Assembly (NCBI GenBank): GCA_009901575.1
Contig: WXYP01000002.1
Span: 310,001-374,000, forward strand
DNA: 64,000 bases
Reading direction: 5' to 3'
Source of the DNA: Flavobacteriaceae bacterium R38
GTDB lineage: Bacteria > Bacteroidota > Bacteroidia > Flavobacteriales > Flavobacteriaceae
Position numbers and translations under genes: made by a program. The notes beneath the pieces were generated by a model. The model searched no databases and was not told the origin of the DNA. It saw only the letters and a program-made list of their open reading frames with translations. This document shows positions 1-8,617 of the stretch, piece by piece. Each line of letters opens with the position of its first letter. Within the stretch, counting starts at the first letter, position 1.

Positions 1-1546
1 TCAGGAATTAGAAGAACAATGGCATTTTGCATCCCTGGAACGTATTTTTATTGAAAACAGGATCTATCGGGATATTGAAGAAGAAGAAACATGGGAAGGT
101 GTCATTTCAGCTATAGATAAAGGACTTCAACCTCATATAAAACACCTAAAAAGAGCTGTTACCGAAGAAGATATTACCAGGCTGACAGAAATCAGAATTA
201 AACGTATCTCTAAATTCGATATCGATAAAGCACAGCAAAAGATTGAAGCTTTAGAAGAAGAAATTGCACAAGTAAAGCACGATCTAGAACATTTGATAGA
301 ATACGCTATTGAGTATTTTACGCGTCTTAAGAAGACTTATGGTAAAGAAAGAGGACGTAAAACAGAGATTAGAGCTTTTGATAATATTGAAGCAGCCAAA
401 GTAGTTGTCAGAAATACAAAACTCTATGTGAATAGAGAAGAAGGTTTCATAGGAACCTCATTACGCCGTGACGAATATGTAACAGATTGTAGTGATATTG
501 ATGATGTTATTGTATTTACTAAAGAAGGTAAAATGATGATTACAAAGGTTGGAAGTAAAACTTTTGTAGGTAAAGATATTATTCATGTAGCTGTTTTTAA
601 ACGTAATGATAAGCGTACCATTTATAACATGATTTATAAAGATGGAAAAGGTGGTGCCAGTTATATTAAACGTTTCTTTGTAAGTGGAGTAACCCGTGAT
701 AAAGAATATGTGCTTACCCAGGGGAAAAAGTTATCTGACGTTACTTATTTTACCGATAATCCAAATGGAGAAGCAGAAATTGTTACGGTACATCTTAGAC
801 AAGCCGGAAGTATTAAAAAACTAAAATGGGATATTGATTTTGCCGATGTCCTTATTAAAGGAAGAGGCTCCAAAGGAAATATTGTTACAAAATATGCAGT
901 AAAGCGTATTGAACTGAAAGAAAAAGGAGTTTCTACATTAAAACCACGTAAAATATGGTTTGATGAAACGGTAAAACGCCTTAATGTCGATGGGAGAGGG
1001 GAATTGCTGGGAGAATTCAGAGGGGAAGATCGATTACTGATCATTAATCAAAAAGGTTTTGTGAAAACTATAATCCCGGAAATGACTACGCATTTTGATG
1101 ACGATATGATTGTTTTGCAAAAGTGGAATCCTAAAAAACCGATTTCTGCTATTTATTTTGATGGGGAAAAAGAGCGTTATTATGTGAAACGCTTCCTGAT
1201 TGAAAATGAAGGGAAAGAAGAATTATTCATTTCTGAAAACCCAAAGTCACAGTTGGAAATTGTAGCTACAGACTGGAGGCCTGTGGCTGAGGTAGAATTT
1301 GCTAAAATTCGAGGGAAAGAACAGAAACCTAAAATGGAAGTTGACCTGGAAGGGTTTATTGCTATTAAAGGATTAAAAGCTCTTGGAAACCAGTTAACTA
1401 CAGAAAAGATAAAACAAATCAATCTTCTTGACCCTTTGCCTTATGAAGAACCTGAGGAAGTGCCTACAGAAGAAATTGAAGTGGTAGATGAAGAAGATGT
1501 CAATTCTAAAGGAGATGATGGTCAGGTTGCAATGGATTTAGAATAA
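1..1546 (+). CDS. parC: DNA topoisomerase IV subunit A, C-terminal part (5' end outside window)
   Basis: This is the C-terminal part of a type IIA topoisomerase A subunit, which decatenates daughter chromosomes together with ParE. The reading frame is open from base 2, upstream of the first ATG at 293, so the gene enters from the left edge and lacks its 5' part, including the catalytic tyrosine region. The visible protein begins in the helical tower and coiled-coil part (ELEEQWHFASLERIF), continues through the coiled-coil LEEEIAQVKHDLEHL, and then forms repeated beta-pinwheel blades. It ends in an acidic tail rich in Glu and Asp. I prefer parC to gyrA because I see no clear GyrA box and because of the acidic tail, but the distinction is inferred. 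No parE is visible; it would lie upstream. Confidence 0.88.
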   Translation, partial: QELEEQWHFASLERIFIENRIYRDIEEEETWEGVISAIDKGLQPHIKHLKRAVTEEDITRLTEIRIKRISKFDIDKAQQKIEALEEEIAQVKHDLEHLIEYAIEYFTRLKKTYGKERGRKTEIRAFDNIEAAKVVVRNTKLYVNREEGFIGTSLRRDEYVTDCSDIDDVIVFTKEGKMMITKVGSKTFVGKDIIHVAVFKRNDKRTIYNMIYKDGKGGASYIKRFFVSGVTRDKEYVLTQGKKLSDVTYFTDNPNGEAEIVTVHLRQAGSIKKLKWDIDFADVLIKGRGSKGNIVTKYAVKRIELKEKGVSTLKPRKIWFDETVKRLNVDGRGELLGEFRGEDRLLIINQKGFVKTIIPEMTTHFDDDMIVLQKWNPKKPISAIYFDGEKERYYVKRFLIENEGKEELFISENPKSQLEIVATDWRPVAEVEFAKIRGKEQKPKMEVDLEGFIAIKGLKALGNQLTTEKIKQINLLDPLPYEEPEEVPTEEIEVVDEEDVNSKGDDGQVAMDLE

Positions 1547-1604
1547 TTTTATAAAGTTTTTGTTTTATACAAAGGCGTATCTCGTTTGAAAAACTATCAA
1601 TATA

Positions 1605-2168
1605 ATGAGGAAAGATTTGTTCCTGTCAAAACAGGCTTATATTATCCCTGTATTAGCTATTGTAAATATAACACTGGGGCTGTTTGTATCTGGATATGAT
1701 GTTACCTCTCAAAGAATAAGTGAGTTGGCTCTGGAAACTCCTTTTATTGCATATACTCATAGAATTGCAGATATAATAATTGGAATTTCTATGTGTATTT
1801 TTGCATTGCAGGCATTTAGTGTTGTAAAAGGTTATTTTTCACTTTTAACTATTTTAGCTTTTGGTTTGACCTGGATTTTCGCAGGAGTTTTTATTTTAAC
1901 AAGTCCGCTACACGATATATATGGATTAACTACCGTTTTAATAATTATTCCTTTAATTTTTGTGATTGAATACAGGGAGGTATTAAAATCAAACTATTTC
2001 CAGACATACTCGATAATAACATCGCTTATACATATAATATTTTTTTGGTTTTTTAATTATGGCTTCTTTTCACAAGATAACGTAGGTATCACACAACGCG
2101 TCTGGGTATTCATTACACTAATCTGGTTTGGAGTTGCAGCTAAAAATATAATGTTGGCTAAAAAATGA
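1605..2168 (+). CDS. Multi-pass membrane protein, DUF998-like
   Basis: A protein of 187 residues with about six hydrophobic segments and short loops, so an integral inner-membrane protein. An early segment contains the sequence SGYDVTSQRISELALETP, which resembles the region after the first helix in DUF998 family proteins. It starts 58 bases after parC in the same direction. The ATG at 1605 is used because it precedes the first hydrophobic segment by about ten residues. No catalytic motif is visible and the function is unknown. The family assignment is from memory of the pattern and is moderate. Confidence 0.6.
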   Translation: MRKDLFLSKQAYIIPVLAIVNITLGLFVSGYDVTSQRISELALETPFIAYTHRIADIIIGISMCIFALQAFSVVKGYFSLLTILAFGLTWIFAGVFILTSPLHDIYGLTTVLIIIPLIFVIEYREVLKSNYFQTYSIITSLIHIIFFWFFNYGFFSQDNVGITQRVWVFITLIWFGVAAKNIMLAKK

Positions 2169-2204
2169 TCATGAGCAAAGTTGTTATGAATAAATATAAA
2201 TTAG

Positions 2205-3098
2205 ATGAAAAAACTGATTACTATTTTATTGCTGCTATTTGTGATAGTACTGGAAGCTCAGGACAGTGATGTTTTTGATAGAATTCAGGCTATTCATAAT
2301 CATGGAACTACCTTTTATAATGTAGACGGTATTGATTTTTCCAGTCAGATACTAAACTACAGTTTTAATGAAAAGAATCTTAAGAAAGTATATCGAAAAT
2401 ACAAGATTAAAAAGAATGATCTGAAAATTAAAGATACTACGCTTAGATTTCAGAATTATCATGTAAATAACAGGGAAGAAATTAGCCCGGGTTCTATTCA
2501 AGGCAATTCGTATTACTTTATTGAGAATGACAATAAACAAATTGAAGTATTTTGGTTTGGGTCATTCGACACGCCTGATGTTAATTTTGAACGTAAAATG
2601 ATAAATGCAATCGCCAACAAAGAAATTCCTGAAAAATGTTTTAATTCACTAAATACCAAAAAAGTAAATTTTGCCGGGAGAGAACTTAAGTTAGGCGGAA
2701 ATTGTAATTGGATGAATGTGAATAATATTCAATGTCCGTATTACGGACAAATGAATTGGTCTGTTCATAAGACAAAGGAAAGTGCAGATAAGGCAATTGA
2801 TACTCAGTTTAACATAACGACTTCCAGAAGAGGAGGAAAGGTCGTTTCCGAACAAGTTGTTGATGTGGAATTTGAAGGAGTTCCTACTAAAGCTAAAAAA
2901 GTGATTTATGACTTTACTGGAGTAAAATCGTTATTAGCTGGAATTTCGGGCGGAAAAACATTAACAATTTACTACGTTTCGGAAAAAGTAAGAGGTAATT
3001 ATGTGAGTTGTGTGATGAGCCATTGGGATAATGATGAAATAAGGGAAAGTGGATTGCCCGCTTTATTGGAAGAAGTAATGAAGATAATAGAAAAATAA
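2205..3098 (+). CDS. Exported protein of unknown function
   Basis: A 297-residue protein with a clear Sec signal peptide (MKKLITILLLLFVIVLEAQ, cleavage probably just after AQ), so it is likely periplasmic or exported. The mature part is polar and has four cysteines in the middle (around residues 144-185: EKCFN, GGNCNW, NIQCPYY), possibly forming disulfides, and a further one near the C-terminus. The second half reads like an alpha/beta domain found in secreted flavobacterial proteins, but I do not recognise a named family. It is followed after six bases by another exported protein, so the two are probably co-transcribed. Confidence 0.7.
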   Translation: MKKLITILLLLFVIVLEAQDSDVFDRIQAIHNHGTTFYNVDGIDFSSQILNYSFNEKNLKKVYRKYKIKKNDLKIKDTTLRFQNYHVNNREEISPGSIQGNSYYFIENDNKQIEVFWFGSFDTPDVNFERKMINAIANKEIPEKCFNSLNTKKVNFAGRELKLGGNCNWMNVNNIQCPYYGQMNWSVHKTKESADKAIDTQFNITTSRRGGKVVSEQVVDVEFEGVPTKAKKVIYDFTGVKSLLAGISGGKTLTIYYVSEKVRGNYVSCVMSHWDNDEIRESGLPALLEEVMKIIEK

Positions 3099-3103
3099 TA
3101 TAG

Positions 3104-3676
3104 ATGAAAAATATAAAAATTAGTTTATCATTATTAGTAGTTATTCTGTTGAATTACTCCTGTGCTCAAAACTCAACTGTTTTATTCCAGGAGAATGAAA
3201 CCGATTGGACTTCAAACGGAAGTGCAGCATGGAATTTTATTGAAAATGAATTAGTAGGAGTTTCAGAAGATGGATTGAGTTTTGTAACTACTAAAGAGAA
3301 ATTTAAAAATTTCGTATTGACGTTAGAGTTCAATCCGGATAGTGTTGTAAATTCAGGGGTTTTTGTGCGTTGTAATAGTGAGGAAATTACAGCTTCAAAT
3401 TGTTATGAAATCAATATATGGGATAATCATCCAAATCAAGAAAACAGAACCGGAGCTGTAGTTGCCAGAGCAAAACCACTAGCACATGTAGAAACGATAG
3501 GTAAATGGAATACTTATAAGATCAAATGTGAAGGAAATCGCATTCAGGCCTGGGTAAATGATGTTCTTACAGCAGATATAACAGGTGAAACATCGAACGA
3601 AGGGTTAATTTCACTTCAGGCAGCCGGAACAGGAACTGTTAAATTTAGAAATATAAAACTTCTCCCGCTTGAATAA
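3104..3676 (+). CDS. Lipoprotein with DUF1080-like (3-keto-disaccharide hydrolase) domain
   Basis: A 190-residue lipoprotein. The N-terminal hydrophobic segment ends in the lipobox LNYSC, with Cys20 as the lipid attachment site. The mature part has the concanavalin-like beta-sandwich pattern of DUF1080: WNFIENELVG, then TLEFNPDSVVNSGVFVRC, then YEINIWDNHP, then WNTYKIKCEGNRIQAWVND, and a final SLQAAGTGTVKFRNIKL strand. Such domains bind or cleave carbohydrate derivatives, often beside sugar oxidoreductases, but no such partner is seen here. It lies six bases after an exported protein and before a cyclase-family gene; together they may form a small exported-protein operon. Confidence 0.8.
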   Translation: MKNIKISLSLLVVILLNYSCAQNSTVLFQENETDWTSNGSAAWNFIENELVGVSEDGLSFVTTKEKFKNFVLTLEFNPDSVVNSGVFVRCNSEEITASNCYEINIWDNHPNQENRTGAVVARAKPLAHVETIGKWNTYKIKCEGNRIQAWVNDVLTADITGETSNEGLISLQAAGTGTVKFRNIKLLPLE

Positions 3677-3733
3677 CAGTATTTTCTGAGAAACTATCAG
3701 TATATTTAATCAGGAACAACAAATTTTAAACAC

Positions 3734-4726
3734 ATGAAATCTTATAACTACATATTGACTTTTGTAGCTGTTTTGCTATTAACGGGAGTAAATACAGTAA
3801 ACGGACAGACCAAAGAAAAAGGACCCTGGTGGCCTCATCCAATATGGGGAGCAGGAGATCAGGCCGGAGCTTCTAATTGGATTACTCCGGAGAAGATTTT
3901 TGAAGCAATGAAAATGGTGAAATCGGGAAAAGTCTATGAAATGGGGCATGTTTATGAAAAAGGAATGCCTCTTTACGGTAATCGGAGCTATGAATTAAGA
4001 AGCCCCGGAGCTCCAACAGGAGGTACTTATGGAGATAATAATATTGTTTATAATGATGAATTTATTACTACAGAAATAGGTCAGGTAGGTACCCAGTTTG
4101 ACGGTTTAGGGCATGTTGGAACCCGAATGAAATTTGAAGACGGATCAGAGCATGATGTTTATTATAACGGTATGACAGGAGATGAAATGTACAGTGCCTA
4201 CGGATTAAGAGAGTTAGGAGTTGAGCGCATTAAGCCTATCATTACCCGCGGAATTTTAATAGACATTGCAGGTTATAAAAATGTAGAGATTCTTCCAAAT
4301 AGTTATGAGGTAACAGTAGAAGATGTTAAGGGAGCTATGAAAAAACAAGGAATTAATGAAGACGGAATTAAAACCGGAGATGCTGTGTTTTTTAGATATG
4401 GCTGGACAAAATTGTGGAGCGATCCCGAAAAATATAATACAAATCCTCCGGGAATCGGATTGGATGTAGCCAAATGGGTGGCTGCAAAAAATATAACTAT
4501 GGTAGGATCTGATCAATACGGAACCGAGGTAGAACCTAATCCAGATCCAAATTCTTTTGTACCGGTACATCAATATCTGTTAAGCAGACATGGAATTTTA
4601 AACCTGGAAAATTTAGATTTTGAGTCGTTAATACAAGATGAAGTATATCAGTTTATGTTCATATTTACCCCTGTAAGATTCAAAGGGGCGACAGGTTCTC
4701 CGGGCCGTCCTATTGCAATTAGATGA
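3734..4726 (+). CDS. Cyclase-family protein (kynurenine formamidase-like), exported
   Basis: A 330-residue member of the metal-dependent cyclase superfamily (PF04199), which includes arylformamidases and polyketide cyclases. Residues 1-25 form a signal peptide ending in NGQT. The family signature, usually HxGTHxDxPxH, is present in altered form as GQVGTQFDGLGHVG, which keeps the central Asp and the final His. Further hallmarks are GDAVFFRYGW, the MVGSDQYGTE segment with the conserved late Glu, and HQYLLSRHGILNLENLD. The exact substrate cannot be told; the large size and export match the longer cyclase proteins seen in environmental bacteria. Confidence 0.82.
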   Translation: MKSYNYILTFVAVLLLTGVNTVNGQTKEKGPWWPHPIWGAGDQAGASNWITPEKIFEAMKMVKSGKVYEMGHVYEKGMPLYGNRSYELRSPGAPTGGTYGDNNIVYNDEFITTEIGQVGTQFDGLGHVGTRMKFEDGSEHDVYYNGMTGDEMYSAYGLRELGVERIKPIITRGILIDIAGYKNVEILPNSYEVTVEDVKGAMKKQGINEDGIKTGDAVFFRYGWTKLWSDPEKYNTNPPGIGLDVAKWVAAKNITMVGSDQYGTEVEPNPDPNSFVPVHQYLLSRHGILNLENLDFESLIQDEVYQFMFIFTPVRFKGATGSPGRPIAIR

Positions 4727-4820
4727 GGATAAAAATGAGTTTTGAGAATTACTGGAATTAGTTAAATTTGCAAAAAAATATATTCATGCATGTATGTCAT
4801 GAAGAAAGAATAGGTAGCCA

Positions 4821-5420
4821 TTGAGTATAAGTATTGGAGAAATAATAGGCGAGGGAAACTTTAGAACAACCTATGCTGTAAAAGATAAAGATTTATGCCT
4901 TAAAAAGCATAAAAAATATGTTACCAAGATCATCTATGGCCTTAAAATAGACTTCAGATCTAATTTTTTTATCTTTTTAAAATTTGGAGTTAGCGATCTT
5001 AATGTAATGGAATATAAGGCCATTAAGAAGATGCCTGCTGAATTAACTCCTTATATACCTTCAGATATTGAATTTATAAAAGGAGAAGGCCTGGTAATGG
5101 GCAGGGCTAAAGACGTAGATGGTACGTATTCTGAAATGATGGCAAATTTTGGTCCAATACATAACAAAGCTTTCTGGGAGCATATCGAAAGAATGATAAA
5201 AATATTCGAAGACAATAATATTTATCCGTCAGATATCCTATACAAAGGAAACAATCTTATCGTAAAAAAAGTTTCGGATGAAGAATGGATCCCTATCATT
5301 ATTGATTTTAAACGAATGAATATGGGATATGACTTGTTTTCTCGTTTCGAATTTGGAAGCAAGAAAACATTCTACAGAAGATTAAAAAGGTTTAAAGAAG
5401 CATTTAAGCCGAAACTTTAA
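4821..5420 (+). CDS. YrbL-like protein (PhoP regulatory network protein family)
   Basis: A 199-residue soluble protein with a truncated protein-kinase-like outline: a glycine-rich start (GEIIGEGNFRTTYAV) followed by a Lys-rich stretch, a hydrophobic middle (FIKGEGLVMGRAKDVDG), and a late IIIDFKRMNMG that resembles a kinase DFG region. This matches the YrbL family (PF10707), named after a PhoP-regulated Escherichia coli gene of unclear biochemistry. The start is a TTG at 4821: the upstream in-frame ATG at 4794 is followed at once by TGA, and the next Met is well inside the conserved region. It stands alone between two transcription units. Confidence 0.65.
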   Translation: MSISIGEIIGEGNFRTTYAVKDKDLCLKKHKKYVTKIIYGLKIDFRSNFFIFLKFGVSDLNVMEYKAIKKMPAELTPYIPSDIEFIKGEGLVMGRAKDVDGTYSEMMANFGPIHNKAFWEHIERMIKIFEDNNIYPSDILYKGNNLIVKKVSDEEWIPIIIDFKRMNMGYDLFSRFEFGSKKTFYRRLKRFKEAFKPKL

Positions 5421-5479
5421 AGAATTTATTTTTTCAGAATATAGATTTACCCTCCTGGTAATTGTATTTAGGACGTTGT

Positions 5480-6292
5480 TTAATTCTTATCGTTATCTTT
5501 TGTTGCATCTAACTTTTTCTTGAATCTCAAATTTAAAAATTCAATAAATAAAGAAAAGGCTATAGCGAAGTAGAGATACCCCTTTGGAATAGCACCTATT
5601 TCCTGATCAAATATTTTAGTGTGAGATAAGTGAGCAGCTTCGGCTATAAGCATAAATCCTATTAAGATTAAAAACGATAAACCAAGTAATTGTATAGATG
5701 GATGTTTTTCGATGAATCTGCGCACTGCATTAGCAAAAAGCATCATGACAATAATAGATATGATTACAGCAACAATCATTAAAATCAATGCGTGATTAGG
5801 GTTTGGAGAAATACCATTAGTCATTCCTACTGCGGTAAGTATCGAATCGATAGAGAAAATAAAATCTATAATTACAATTTGTACTATGGCTTTAGATAGT
5901 GTGCTTACTTTAATTTTATTAGCTTCTTTCTCATCGTGATCAGGGAGTTCCATTTTTTCATGAATCTCTGAAGTACTCTTGTAAATTAGAAAAAGGCCAC
6001 CTCCAAGTAAGATGATACTCTGCCAGCTTATCCCGGCATCCAGCCAGGAAAGGTTTATATAGTAAAAAGGATTTTTAAGGCTGACCAGGAAAGAAATAGC
6101 AAATAGTAATGCTATTCGTTGAATCATGGCTAGTAAAAGGCCAATATTGGTCGCTTTTTTGCGTAAATTTTCAGGAAGTTTATTTGCAGTGATAGAGATA
6201 AAAACAATGTTATCTATACCGAGTACAATTTCTAAAAATGTAAGTGTAAGCAATGCTATCCATGCATCTACACTCGAGAAAATTTCCAACAT
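5480..6292 (-). CDS. TerC family integral membrane protein
   Basis: A 270-residue membrane protein with about seven transmembrane helices. The signature of the TerC family is at the N-terminus (LTFLEIVLGIDNIVFISI), with acidic residues buried in the helices, and is mirrored later by IVQIVIIDFIFSIDSILTAVGM. Family members are linked to metal ion export, including manganese loading of exported proteins, and to tellurite resistance. The ATG start lies one base from the stop codon of the lipoprotein gene upstream, so the two are almost certainly translated from one mRNA with the XRE regulator at 6704-7108. Confidence 0.9.
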   Translation of the reverse strand: MLEIFSSVDAWIALLTLTFLEIVLGIDNIVFISITANKLPENLRKKATNIGLLLAMIQRIALLFAISFLVSLKNPFYYINLSWLDAGISWQSIILLGGGLFLIYKSTSEIHEKMELPDHDEKEANKIKVSTLSKAIVQIVIIDFIFSIDSILTAVGMTNGISPNPNHALILMIVAVIISIIVMMLFANAVRRFIEKHPSIQLLGLSFLILIGFMLIAEAAHLSHTKIFDQEIGAIPKGYLYFAIAFSLFIEFLNLRFKKKLDATKDNDKN

Positions 6293-6293
6293 A

Positions 6294-6671
6294 TTAATCT
6301 ATTTTTTTAGCAGTCCCTCGTTGCTTGTTTTCAATATCCCCAACCGCATTATATTCAAAAGTATAAGAATCTTTTGTAGTAGACAATATTTTCATATGAA
6401 AGGACTTTCGTTCTGAGACAGAAGTAGGGTTAAGTTTTTTAACGATAAACTCACAATCGTTAATCCATCTTACTGTAGAAGTGTCAATGGTGTTATTTAT
6501 ATGTGCAATCTCTAAAGAATCATTACGAGTAAATCTATTTGTTATTTTATTACCGTCTATTGTGTAAGTGAATTCAAAAGTACCAGTTTTGAAATTTTTA
6601 CAATTTCTTTCTGCCTGGTAGCACGATGAAAAAGTTAGTAAGATGATGAGTATGGAAAAGGTAAATTTCAT
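6294..6671 (-). CDS. Small lipoprotein of unknown function
   Basis: A 125-residue lipoprotein. I place the start at the ATG ending at 6671, giving MKFTFSILIILLTFSSC with a good lipobox (TFSSC) and Cys17 as attachment site. A longer frame to 6707 would add 12 non-signal residues and overlap the regulator upstream, so it is unlikely. The mature part has a beta-rich pattern (TGTFEFTYTIDGNKITNRF) and a conserved-looking RWINDCEFIVKKLNP, a type seen in small flavobacterial lipoproteins without an assigned role. It lies between the XRE regulator and terC in one operon. Confidence 0.72.
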   Translation of the reverse strand: MKFTFSILIILLTFSSCYQAERNCKNFKTGTFEFTYTIDGNKITNRFTRNDSLEIAHINNTIDTSTVRWINDCEFIVKKLNPTSVSERKSFHMKILSTTKDSYTFEYNAVGDIENKQRGTAKKID

Positions 6672-6703
6672 GATTTTAATTTGTCCGAAATTTACGGAAA
6701 AAA

Positions 6704-7108
6704 TCAATTTTGATATTCATCAAAACGCCCATCTTTATAAAAAATAATAATCCGATCGATCGAAGAATCAAGAGTTGTTTTTTTGATTTGGCTTCTCTTT
6801 TTTGAAAGCATATTGGAATCAGAAATCGTTTTATCATTTTCCTGATGAGAGACATTTTGATTTTTATCACCTTCATTTTTTTGAGAGGGGAAGGTGCCTT
6901 CTCCTTTTAATAACCAATAAAAATTTACTTCAGGAAAAGTGTCAATTACTTTTAAAGTAAAATCTAAACTCGGTTTATTTCTGCCCGATAATAAATGTGA
7001 AATGGAAGAGCGTTGGACCTCAATTTTTTCTGCAAAAGCAGATGCAGAAAGTTCATAGTGATCTATGATTTTTTGTAAACGAATCGCAAAATTCTTGCTA
7101 TCTATCAT
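6704..7108 (-). CDS. XRE family helix-turn-helix transcriptional regulator
   Basis: A 134-residue DNA-binding protein. Residues 5-65 form a Cro/C1-type helix-turn-helix (RLQKIIDHYELSASAFAEKI, then VQRSSISHLLSGRNKPSLD), followed by a WLLKGEG segment typical of small Bacteroidota XRE proteins. The C-terminal half is charged and low-complexity. The ATG ending at 7108 is preferred over the upstream TTG at 7117. The promoter region carries inverted repeats that overlap this start codon and the divergent M14 gene promoter, so it probably represses its own operon and perhaps the neighbour. Confidence 0.88.
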   Translation of the reverse strand: MIDSKNFAIRLQKIIDHYELSASAFAEKIEVQRSSISHLLSGRNKPSLDFTLKVIDTFPEVNFYWLLKGEGTFPSQKNEGDKNQNVSHQENDKTISDSNMLSKKRSQIKKTTLDSSIDRIIIFYKDGRFDEYQN

Positions 7109-7172
7109 TGTAAACAATTGTAACAGGTGATTGTGTTTACAAAATTAACAAAATGACACGTTACAATTGTAA
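7108..7172. promoter_or_regulatory. Candidate operator cluster for the XRE regulator
   Basis: Two operator-like elements lie before the XRE gene. TTGTAAACA (7108-7116) and its exact reverse complement TGTTTACAA (7134-7142) form a 9-bp inverted repeat. A perfect 12-bp palindrome TTACAATTGTAA is at 7161-7172. On the minus strand a TAATTTTG box (7140-7147) with TTG at 7164-7166 could be the XRE promoter, so both elements overlap it. A third TGTTTACAA lies at 7337-7345 next to the divergent gene. Binding by the XRE protein is inferred from position. Confidence 0.5.
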
Positions 7173-7336
7173 AACAATGCTTTTTTTAACATTTTATATT
7201 GAATTTATAGTTTATATGAATTAATTTAAACATCTGATTAATAAAATTTTAAATATTTAAAAATAAACCTTGTTTATTTTGGTGAAATCTAATGTGGAAT
7301 TGTAATTGTTTTTATATCAATTTTAATAGTTTCAAC

Positions 7337-7372
7337 TGTTTACAAATGTAATTTTTACTTTTTTTACCTTTG
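7337..7372 (+). promoter_or_regulatory. Promoter and operator-like site before the M14 carboxypeptidase
   Basis: A Bacteroidota -7 box TACCTTTG at 7365-7372 lies 20 bases before the ATG at 7393. The expected -33 position is occupied by TGTTTACAAATGTAA (7337-7351), whose first nine bases repeat the half-site found twice near the XRE start. There is no clear TTG -33 element, so the promoter may be weak or need an activator, or be blocked by the regulator. Confidence 0.45.
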
Positions 7373-7392
7373 CTCATCATTAAATTATTTTC

Positions 7393-8526
7393 ATGAGTTA
7401 CAAATCATTTACAACATCTTATTCTCGTTTTTTTGAGCCAGCTTTAAAAGACAGATATATTCCACTTTCCAAAATTGAGCCCTTACTTTTTAGTCTGAAA
7501 AAAAATGCTTCGCTGGAAAAAATTGGAACTTCAGTTGGAGGGTTAGCTATTTATAAAATCAAAATCGGAAATGGAAAAAAGAAGGTTTTGATGTGGTCTC
7601 AAATGCACGGAAATGAATCTACAACTACGAAATCGGTTTTCGATTTGATTAATTTTTTGGATGATGAAAATGAAGTTTCAAAGAAAATAATTTCTGAATG
7701 TGAAATTCATATTATCCCGATTTTAAATCCGGATGGTGCTTTGGCTTATACCCGGATTAATAAAAATGAAATTGACCTGAATAGAGATGCTCAAAATTTA
7801 TCTCAGCCAGAGAGTAAAATTCTGAAAAAATTCCGGGAAGAAATTGCTCCTGATTTTTGTTTTAACCTTCATGGGCAACGTACAATTTTTAATGTAGGTG
7901 ATATGAATAAACCTGCAACAGTTTCTTTTTTATCTCCGGCTGAAGATGAAAATAGAACCATTACGACAACCAGGAAAAAAAGTATGGAACTGATTGCTGT
8001 CATGAACAAGTTACTTCAAAAACATATTCCGGGACAGGTTGGGAGGTATGACGACTCATTTAATATTAATTGTGTTGGTGACACCTTTCAATCTTTAGGT
8101 GTACCAACTATTCTTTTTGAGGCAGGACACTTTCCTGGGGATTACGAACGGGATGTGACCAGAAAGTTTATTTTTTATGCATTGGTGTCTGCGCTTGAAT
8201 ATATTTCAGTTAACAAAGTAAATGGAAACGACTTCGAATCATATTTTGATATTCCTGAAAACGGAAAGTTATTTTATGACATCATTCTGCGTAACGTACC
8301 TGTACTGATAGATGAAAAAGTTGTACTGCAAGATGTGGGAGTACTTTATAAAGAAAAGTTGAAAAATGACGCTATTATATTTGAACCTAATATTGAAAAT
8401 ATAGGAAGTTTACATTATCTTTACGCCCACAAAGAATACTTAGACTGTGATAAGTATTTTACCCCCTTGCCGAAAAGCGAATTAAGTAATAATTGGTTAA
8501 TACAGAATTTGCGAATACTTCAATAA
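7393..8526 (+). CDS. M14 family zinc carboxypeptidase
   Basis: A 377-residue metallocarboxypeptidase of family M14. Zinc ligands are visible as HGNE (His72, Glu75) and His160 in NLHGQR; the substrate-binding Asn-Arg pair is in DLNRDAQ (residues 130-131), and the catalytic Glu is probably Glu243 in LFEAGHFPGDY. There is no signal peptide, so the enzyme appears cytoplasmic, unlike secreted digestive members; peptide or cell-wall-peptide trimming is a plausible role. About 110 residues follow the catalytic domain. It is divergent from the XRE operon and shares operator-like sites with it. Confidence 0.88.
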   Translation: MSYKSFTTSYSRFFEPALKDRYIPLSKIEPLLFSLKKNASLEKIGTSVGGLAIYKIKIGNGKKKVLMWSQMHGNESTTTKSVFDLINFLDDENEVSKKIISECEIHIIPILNPDGALAYTRINKNEIDLNRDAQNLSQPESKILKKFREEIAPDFCFNLHGQRTIFNVGDMNKPATVSFLSPAEDENRTITTTRKKSMELIAVMNKLLQKHIPGQVGRYDDSFNINCVGDTFQSLGVPTILFEAGHFPGDYERDVTRKFIFYALVSALEYISVNKVNGNDFESYFDIPENGKLFYDIILRNVPVLIDEKVVLQDVGVLYKEKLKNDAIIFEPNIENIGSLHYLYAHKEYLDCDKYFTPLPKSELSNNWLIQNLRILQ

Positions 8527-8617
8527 AATTAACAATTTGGTAACAAAATATATTGTAAAAAGAGATTTTTATTGAATTTTTTTTGTTTTTTTGCACTATA
8601 TTTTAAAAAAAGATTAG

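Noticed and set aside
745-1422. Open frames on the minus strand opposite parC
   Set aside because: They lie entirely within a strongly conserved coding region and have Ser/Phe-rich composition typical of antisense shadows.
1588-3710. Similar pre-gene sequences GAAAAACTATCAATATAAT (1588) and GAGAAACTATCAGTATATT (3688)
   Set aside because: Only two occurrences and AT-rich; likely chance, although a shared promoter element cannot be excluded.
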